DNA from: Gnetum montanum
Lineage: Eukaryota; Streptophyta; Gnetopsida; Gnetales; Gnetaceae
NCBI GenBank assembly: GCA_015680685.1
Contig: MNCI01012628.1
Coordinates: 1,442,652-1,506,651, forward strand
DNA: 64,000 nucleotides
Direction of reading: 5' to 3'
Shown: positions 56,573-64,000 of the stretch, one piece after another
Layout of the letters: every line of letters begins with the position of its first letter
How positions within the stretch are numbered: the stretch's first letter is position 1
Notes under the pieces: model-generated
Database searches by the model: none
What the model was told of the DNA's origin: nothing
The model's input: only the letters and a program-made list of their open reading frames with translations
Program-made: the position numbers and the translations under genes

Positions 56573-57547
56573 TGATGAGCATCAAAGTGTCACATCGACA
56601 AGCCCCTATTGAAGCGGCCTTTTCGATGGGCACTCGTCGATGGGGTCCCATTTATGTGGTGTTGCCCCGTCGACAACACCATGTCAACATAGTGTTTGCT
56701 ATATCTATGGGGCCCCATCGACACAGTCCTGTAGCAAAAACTATAAATACGAGCTCACAACCATGTTTATGGGCATTCAAGTCATAGCAGTAGTAGAGCT
56801 CTTACAATTTTTACATTTGAAAGTTAGAATATTTTTTTGAATGCTCGCAGCAAGAGTCATTGAGTGTACAAATCTTTATTTGAGCACTATTGTACCTAAG
56901 CATGACAGTTTGTATGGCAATAAAGATGAGCTTCTTAATAAACCTTGCAGAATTCTAGATAGTTTAAATGTTTTATTCATGCATTTAATGTTTTCAATTA
57001 TTTATTCAATTTTTCTCAGTAATTAAGCTAATTAAGTGATTAAGTAAAATAAGCTAAATAGATTAAATTCATAAGTATGATTTCTTCAAGCGTAACACAT
57101 ATTCGCTTGGTAATCCCAACAACATTATTACTTGGTGCACCCAGTAGTGTAGCGCTTGGTAACCTAACAGTGAATACGTGGGTTCAGGACGTGTATGGAA
57201 AGTGGGACTAGATGCTTATGTTAGAACTAGTTAGAGATTAGTTGGTTAGTTAAATTAAATTAGTTATTAAATTACTTCATCTCTTTAAATTACTTCATCT
57301 CTTTCTTTAAGCATTAAAGAATAATAAAACATAAAATAATAAAAATCATATGCCTCAATTACACTTCACCATACCATGTGCGTCACAAGTGTAATTGGGA
57401 AGACAACAAATGATCATTAGGGCAAGGTTCACTTCCTAGAAAACTAGTGTACTCAAAACTATAAAGTCTGTGGAATTCAACCAAATCATGTGTGAATGCT
57501 TCATGATTCATAGAGTTAGGTGTAGGGGTATTTTCAATAGCTCATCA
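56573..57547 (+). repeat. 5' LTR of F
   Basis: 975 bp from TGATGAGCATC to AGCTCATCA. TATA box at 56742-56749 (TATAAATA). Upstream, at 56590-56735, are repeats built on GTCGATGGGG and its complement CCCCATCGAC/CCGTCGACAA. The last 200 bp (TTACACTT..., ACTAG, TTCAACC-AATC, GTGTAGGGGTA) match, in order, the ends of the B and I1 LTRs, so only the U3 parts are unrelated. Confidence 0.87.
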
Positions 57548-57566
57548 TTGGCACCATTGCCGGAGA
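57548..57566 (+). other. Primer-binding site of F (tRNA-Asp type)
   Basis: TTGGCACCATTGCCGGAGA directly follows the LTR; three transitions from the perfect complement of the plant tRNA-Asp 3' end. Confidence 0.88.
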
Positions 57567-57697
57567 CTCTATTTGTTGAAACATGTGCTATCTAAGTTTA
57601 GTGAATATTATTAATATTGTTGGATGAACCCCAAGGTCAACATTATTTTGAAATTATATAGATGCAAAAGCACACTAATTATTTTATTTTTTGCAAA

Positions 57698-59490
57698 ATG
57701 TCTTCTTCTTCTCACAGGAATGACAATGTTAAATCGTCGGTCCCACATGAGTGCAAAATGGTATATACTCATCCAGATGAGTATATACTTGATTTCACCT
57801 TCATCCTACATCAGGATGAGCAATTACAATGTCATGAAATGGAAGGCAACATTATAGTGCCTCTTGATTAATCTATGCTTGTGATGCTACTTCAATCCTT
57901 TAAGAAGTTATGCATCCATGATCTTCAAGAAGAATATGTTGTGCATGACTATGATTACTAAGACTACCATCTCACCAAAACACAATGCAAGCAAGATCTA
58001 CACTAGAAGAAGCACCATGAGGCTATGAAGGAAAAATAGTTCACTACTCCCTTGTTCCTACTAAATCAAGATGACAACAAAGGCCCTCCCTCTGAGGGCT
58101 CTCAACATGAAAATTATTCACCCCTTGTTATTGATGATGGGGGTGTGGCCGTGAATCTACGATTCACAATCAATAATCTAGGTTCAGGAAAAGATGGTAG
58201 TCAAGGCAAGGGATCCAACAAGTATCGAGATGATAAGAGAATCGATGAATGTGACCATGATAATTGAAGGGGAATTGGTAGATATCATGGTGGAGGAAAT
58301 CCTCCTTCCTCTTTGCCTTCTTCATCTACATCCTCTTCTTCTGATTCTGAAAGATGCTGCAAAAGAAACAACTGTGATGGAGGTGACCAAGAAGACCACA
58401 CTGAACAAAGGGGTAATAGAGGGCATCATCAGAAACAACAAAATCATGATGATGATGAGACTTTGTTAGCAACTTGAAGCATGCTTAACATTGTAGAGGC
58501 AGTAAAGATCCCAACTAGGCTTGTGAAAGATAGTAAGATCAAGTGCTTAAACATGAACAATATCCCAAGATTTGAGGGGGGATACAACTCTGATCAGCAG
58601 ACACATCTACAAGCTTTCCATGATGCCTGTGCCTTGCAAAAAATTGAAAATAATTAGTAGAAACTAAAGCTATTCCCTAGGACACTCATCAAGGAAGCTG
58701 AAAGCTGGTATGAGTCCTTGAAGCTAGAATCTATTTGCTGATGGAGTACAATGCTGGAGATATTCAATGATAAATACCAGACGTACTCCAGAATGTCTAA
58801 TTTGAGAAGGCAAATCCAAGGCTAGAAACAAGGAACACATGAGCCCTTGGATATTGCCATGGGAAAATATTGTTCTCTCTTACACCAATGCCATGGCCAT
58901 GGTTATTCTCAAAGGGAATAACTCTACCATATCATAGATGGGCTAAGAGCAGAAACCAAAAGAACTCTTGAGATTTATGCCTAAGGGAGATTATTCGAAC
59001 TAAGAGCTCATCAAATCCAAAGGCTAATAGAGTAGATGGAAAAAGAAGAAGGTGATTTGTGAAAAATGAAAAGTGCAAAAGAATATAATAGGAATCCTTT
59101 CATCAGAAAAAGGAAGGTCCAATTTTATGACAAGGAGGAGTCACCACTCGATGAAGTGATGAACAAAAAAACTTTTCGATCCAAAAATCTATTTTTGATA
59201 TTCAACAAAGGTTGACAAACCATGGGGCTCTTTGGATGAAAAGTTCCAAACCGCTATGAAGATTGCTAAAGAATCCAAAGAGCATAATAGTGATCATGAC
59301 CACAAGAGATGAAAAAAGGATGAACGTGCCTACCAAAGAGGTAAGGGAAAAGCTACTATAGCAGAAGAAGTTGTGGAGATAGACTCCAAAGATGATTGTG
59401 GGTGTGAAATTTGTCAATATGACCATCCTAAAGGATGTTGCCCTGTGGTGTCACACTTACAAGAGGCTAGGGTGTACACATTGAATCCAT
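57698..59490 (+). pseudogene. gag: Gag of F (broken)
   Basis: Starts MSSSSHRNDNVKSS at 57698, like the I1 Gag (MSSSHRTN). The N-terminal region (VYTHPDEYILDFTF) is unique to F. A Gly/Ser/Asp-rich part (GRYHGGGNPPSS, STSSSSDSERC) precedes the capsid domain at about 58540-59060: NMNNIPRFEGGYNSDQQ, LQAFHDACAL, KLKLFPRTLIKEAESWYESL, NDKYQTYSRMSNLRRQIQG, IIDGLRAET. The motif CEICQYDHPKGCC (C-x2-C-x3-H-x4-C) lies at about 59406-59444. Several nonsense codons and shifts. The Gln/Tyr-rich linker 59490-59740 (FHQQQQAYYL, DPYGYYVQ) matches the C-terminal region of I1 Gag. Confidence 0.84.
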
Positions 59491-60140
59491 GACTAGCAAA
59501 GAGACAAACACCTAGATAATTTCCTTACCCTCAATGCAATCCAAGGTAATTCCACCAACAACAACAAGCTTACTATCTACGTGGAGCTCCACCACAACTG
59601 TATGAGCAATACCAATAGTGGCACCAACCACGGTCATGGGAAATGCCATAGCCAAGACAACAGTACCCTTATAGGCAACTAGATCCATATGGGTACTATG
59701 TTCAATAACCCATTTCTCCACCAAGCTCTATAAGTCGCATCTCATTCTAGCATCACTATTACCCTCCAGAGAATCATTGAACTCGTTCATCATCTACTTA
59801 AGGGGAGAACCCATATCCATACCATCCTCCACATCTATCTACACACATTCCTCTGCTCTCAATCTAGTTACCTCCTACTCCACCCATGCAAGGCAAAATT
59901 CCCTCATAGCCACAACAACAAAATGCTACGAGGGTTGTACATTTACAACCAACTTTTTAGCTAAGTGGTTTGGACAATAGATCTAGGAAATGACCATTTT
60001 TCCAACCCAGGAATCCTTCCAAACCCTCACAACCTAATGCAGTTGGTTGCTCTGTATCTTCAACACCCTCATCCTCTACACCAAACACTTTCGAGAGCCC
60101 TTTAAATCAAACACCGCCTCAAATCCACACTATGATGTTA
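59491..60140 (+). other. Gag-protease linker of F
   Basis: Low-complexity Gln/Tyr/Pro/Ser-rich coding region between Gag and protease, with PYPYHPPHLSTHIPLLS near 59810. It is open in several frames but broken. It is part of the gag-pol reading, not a separate gene. Confidence 0.55.
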
Positions 60141-63100
60141 ATTCATTCTTTTTCTAATTAGATCAAGGTTGGCAATATTCCCATGAAAAGATCTAACCCA
60201 GGAAGCCCTCTTATTTACTTATAGATCATTGGACATGAGCCATGCAAGGCTCTTCTTGATTCTTGTTCTGGTGTTAATCTGATCTCCTATGACATGTACA
60301 AAGCCTGGAACCTACCACCTCTCAAGAAGAGCAACATCCATTTGGAATTGATATACTAGTCAATCACTATCAATCACTATCCCTTTGGGGTTAGTAGAGG
60401 ACATTGTGAACACAGTTTGATGGTGGTCCTATCCTATCAATTTTCTGGTGATCAAGGTAGAAAACTACAAAGGTGACTTTCCCATCATTATGGGAAGGAC
60501 CTAGTTAAGCACAGTTGATGCACGAATGGGCATAAGGGATCTCTCCTTGGAAATCTCCAAGGAAAATGAATTTGGATGACTAGAGAAGAAGCATGTTCCA
60601 TAAATCACATATAGTGATAACAAGTTCAATTTCATGCAAAAAATTTAGCCCATCAAAAGTACATTCATTAAAGCATGCAATTAGTGTGCACATGAAACTA
60701 ATATCCAAAGGTGCCTACATGCAACAACCACAAAATAGGAGGGCACTTAGTGGCTGAAAACTAACTCTAACAGTAGCACATTATGCATGGAACCTACTAA
60801 GAACCTGACAGACACCTATGTCAAAAGCATGGATGAACTTGAGCAAGTTCATCACTAACTCTCTGATGATGAAGATGATGATACCTATTGGGAAGAGTTG
60901 GAAATCCCTGATAATTTCAAGTAGGAGCCCCTAGAGTTAAAAACTCTACCACCTGGCATGGAGTATGCATTTTTAAATAATGGCAAGCTGATCATAATCA
61001 ATGCAAATCTTGCTCTTGAACAAAAAGGCAAGCTATTGTTGATGGTCAACAAATGGCCAACAGCCTTTGCTTGGTCATATCCCAAACTAACTAGAATTGA
61101 TCCAAGGATATGCCATCATCATATCTACATTGATCTAGCCATGAAGCCAAGAAGGTAGCCATAGATATGGTTGAACACGAAGTTGGAGTAGATTGTTAAA
61201 GAGAAAACTGAACAACTTCTCAAGGCAAAGTTCATCTATTCCACCACAAATAGTGAGTGGGTTAACCCACTCGTAATTTTGCAAAAGAACGATGGCGAGT
61301 GGCAGGTCTACATCAACTTTGGGCTATTGAACATGGCAACCTTTAAAGACCATTTTCCATTACCAGTTGTGGACCAAGTACACCATATATAGGCATTGTT
61401 ATTATAGCTTCCTGGGTGGTTATAGTCGCTATAACCAAATCCAGATTGTGCCAAAAGATCAGGCCAAAACAACATCCACAAGTCCCTAGGAGACTTTTGC
61501 ATATTGTAAGATGTCATTTAGTCTATGTAATGTCCCTACAACCTTTCAACACCTAGTCCTTAGTATTTTCCAATAACAGATTAGTAGCGAGGTAGAAGTC
61601 TTTATGGATGACTTCTCCACCTATGGGGCTACATTTGAGCAAGCCCTAGATTGCCTTGAGTAGGTACTAAAAAGATGTGTTGACACAAACCTTAGGCTCA
61701 ATTGGTAGAAAAGCCATTTAATGGTCTAAGAGGGCATAGTACTGGGGCATCGAATTTCACAAGGGATTGAGGTAAACTTGGAAAAGATAAGGGTCATTCA
61801 AGAAATCACACATCAACTAAAGATAATTAAAGGCATCTGATCATTTCTTAGACACACTAGCTACTACTGGTAGTTTATAGATAATTTCTTTAAGATTGCA
61901 AAGCTGTTGGTTAAGCTTACAAATAAAGATGCTCTATTCATCTGGACCAAGGAGTGCAAACATGCATTCCAACTCCTAAAAGAAAAACTCATGGATACCC
62001 CAATTCTATAGGCACCAGACTAGTCCATACCATTTTATATAATGATGGATGCATCTAATTATGCCTTGGGAGCCATGCTTATGTAGTTGGACAATAAGAA
62101 ATGTCCATATTACATCCACTATGCAAGCTGAAGCATTGTGGGTGCAGAATTAAATTACACAACAACTAAAAAAGAATTGATGACAATCGTGTATGCTCTC
62201 AAAAATTTTAGGCACTATGTGCTTAGCTACAAAGTGTTTATGCACATAGATCATAGTGTCATCTTCTTCCTAATGAATAAGCCAACGGTGAGCCCCTATA
62301 TCATATCGTGGCTTGTGATCTTGTAGGAATTCAATCTCACAATGGTAGATCGAAAAAGGACTAAGAATGTGATCGTTGACCACCTCTCTCGATTCAGATG
62401 GGATAATAAAGAGGAGGAGAGTCCACTCTCTGATCAATTTCCAAATGAACTCCTCTTTACAAGAGCAATAAATGGCCAAGTGCCCATTGAATCAAAATGG
62501 TATGATGGCATTCTCACTTACCTTCTCACAAAGGAGATGCCACAAGATCTAGACAATAAGAAGAAACAATAGTTTCTTTATCAAGTAAAGTACTTCATGA
62601 AAATAAATAGACATCTTTACAAGTTGTGTGCTGATGGTCTAATTCATTAGTGTGTACCTAATGTGGATCAACTTTGCATTCTCTAGGATGCTCACGAAGG
62701 CCCTTGCAGAGGCCACTATGCAAAGAGATGCATGGCCATAAAAATCTTGATGGTAGGATACTGTTGGCCTATAATCTTCAAGGATGCCCACCAATTTGTT
62801 TGATCTTGTGAGCACTATCAAAGAGATGGTGAGATAACCGCTCAAATGGAGGGTCCTCAACAATGGATTCAACCACTAGAGCTCTTTGACATATGGGCCA
62901 TAGATTTCATGGGCCCCATCACACCCATGTCCAATAGAAAAGCATACATCATCATAGTAGTCAATTACTGCACCAAATAGGTAGAAGCAATAGAAGTCAC
63001 TAATTGTACATCATATATTGTTGCTCGATTCATACAACAAAATGTTGTAAACAAGTTTGGTGTGCCACGTGCACTGATTTCTGATAGTGGAACCCATTTT

Positions 63101-63730
63101 ATAGGTGCCACTATTCGAAAACTCATGCAATGCTTAGGGGTTGAACATAAATTAACAATGCCCTATCACCCCCAAGCCAACAGTCAAGCAGAGATAACTA
63201 ACAGGGAGATCACAAAGATTCTAACAAAAACTGTAAACAAATATAGTAGAGACTAGAGCATAAAACTCAACGATTCCCTTTGGGCCTACCACTCAACATG
63301 GAAACTCCCTATTAGCTATTCTCCCTATGAGTTAGTATACGGAAAACTTCCAACACTCCCCATTCAATCCAAGCTTCATACACTCTCTATAGCCCATGAA
63401 CTAAATCTTGACCTAAGTTTAGCACAAAAATAAAGACTAATCAACCTTAATGTGCTAGATGAAAATTGATTAGTGGCCTTATCTTTCAAGGAAGTGCACA
63501 AGGCATTCAATAAACAATGACATGATCTTAAAATACGAAAAGTGAGATTTCAATTGGGAGATAAGGTTCTCTACTAGAACCCCACACATGTACCTCAGAA
63601 ACAAAGTTTCAAACATTGTGGAAAGGACCTTATATAATTGATGAAACCTTTCCTTGTAAGACCATGACCATATACAAACTTGAGAGCCCTAATAAAAAGT
63701 AGCTAGTCAACATACACAACTAAAGCTTCT
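60141..63730 (+). pseudogene. pol: Pol of F: protease, RT, RNase H, integrase (broken)
   Basis: Protease at about 60233: EPCKALLDSCSGVNLISYDM (active site DSGAG changed to DSCSG). RT from about 61010: FAWSYPKLTRIDP, NSEWVNPLVILQKNDGEWQV, FKDHFPLPVVDQV, PWGTFAYYKMSFGLCNVPTT-like, and the catalytic EVEVFMDDFSTYG at about 61590. RNase H: LNYTTTKKELMTIVYALKNF, then NVIVDHLSRF at 62365. Integrase: zinc-binding region about 62690-62830 (AHEGPCRGHYAKR, SCEHYQRDG), core DIWAIDFMGPITP (first Asp), FGVPRALISDSGTHFIGATI (second Asp) and PYHPQANSQAEITNREI (Glu). The tail SYSPYELVYGKL and LGDKVLY follows. All catalytic regions are placed, but frameshifts and stops are frequent. The order is that of Ty3/gypsy. 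Confidence 0.9.
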
Positions 63731-64000
63731 TCATGAGCCCAAGCAAGCCAATGTAATTAATACCTCAATGGATGGACAACCATGTTCAATTTTGTGGATC
63801 TCCTATTTCCAAGTCAGTCGTGGGGGAGATGGCCATCTATGTTAATCATCTATATGGATCCTTATTTTTTCTATTTTTTGTTTTCCATGTTTTTGATTTT
63901 GTAAGTGATTTCTTTTACAACTTTTGATTTTCAACATTTTTTCTATTTTTACATCATTTTTTGTTTTACACCATCATTAGTATGTTTGAGTTTTTGTTGA
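63731..64000 (+). other. Post-integrase region of F
   Basis: No gene. T-rich run (TTTTTTCTATTTTTTG and similar) from 63860 to the window end, comparable to the T-rich stretches after gag in B and I1. The 3' LTR is not reached. Confidence 0.55.

Larger units (their letters stand above)
56573..64000 (+). mobile_element. Element F: Athila-like gag-pol retrotransposon (3' LTR beyond window)
   Basis: 5' LTR 56573-57547, tRNA-Asp primer site 57548-57566, gag from 57698, protease near 60250, RT, RNase H and integrase to about 63720, then a purine-rich GTCGTGGGGGAGATGG at 63816 and a T-rich tail to the window edge. The RT box EVEVFMDDFSTYG and primer site are those of Athila/Tat elements. Its Gag is close to those of I1 and B, making F a candidate helper for them, although this copy is dead. 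Confidence 0.88.

Overview
The window is intergenic plant DNA made almost entirely of decayed, nested LTR retrotransposons. It is AT-rich and full of stop codons, with no tRNA, rRNA, bacterial-type operon or intact host gene recognised. Plant hallmarks are: tRNA-Asp primer-binding sites typical of the Athila/Tat branch of Ty3/gypsy, initiator-Met primer sites on the other elements, Gag and integrase motifs of plant chromoviruses, and nonsense codons that mostly look like CAG/CAA/TGG turned into TAG/TAA/TGA, as expected in heavily methylated repeats. This fits a seed plant with a large, slowly purged genome (a gymnosperm is plausible); the species cannot be named from the sequence.

Layout. 1-226: end of an LTR of the B family. 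227-3110: nothing recognised. 3111-15955: element A, a plus-strand chromovirus-like Ty3/gypsy element whose integrase is split by element I1 (7714-14143, minus strand), a short element with gag but no pol. 15956-31746: element C, a minus-strand Athila-like gag-pol element whose leader is split by element B (22276-30971, minus strand). B carries gag plus a 925-codon second reading frame (ORF2) in place of pol. 31747-35037: front half of a Ty1/copia element (D), cut by a chromovirus LTR (G1, 35038-35556). 38.3-38.7 kb: a fragment of a CCR4-type exonuclease/phosphatase pseudogene. 38.8-44.4 kb (E1) and 45.0-54.5 kb (E2): two copies of one non-autonomous family with sense gag-protease and, on the opposite strand, a spliced three-exon gene. 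44.37-44.89 kb: a gypsy reverse transcriptase scrap with a duplicated catalytic box. 54546-55112: a second chromovirus LTR (G2). 56573-64000: element F, an Athila-like element with LTR, primer site, gag, protease, RT, RNase H and integrase; its 3' LTR lies beyond the window.

How the parts relate. I1, B, C and F share Gag homology, a primer site for tRNA-Asp, LTR ends of the form TGAT...ATCA and, where seen, a Cys-His motif in Gag. F and C have pol; I1 and B do not. The simplest reading is that F/C-type elements supplied enzymes in trans to I1/B-type elements. B also has a TATA-plus-palindrome module inside the element, upstream of ORF2, that matches its own LTR promoter.

The two most unusual items are the antisense intron-bearing gene of the E family, whose splice sites and final stop codon are conserved between two diverged copies, and ORF2 of B, a 2775-nt frame with about 28 stop codons but no net frameshift.
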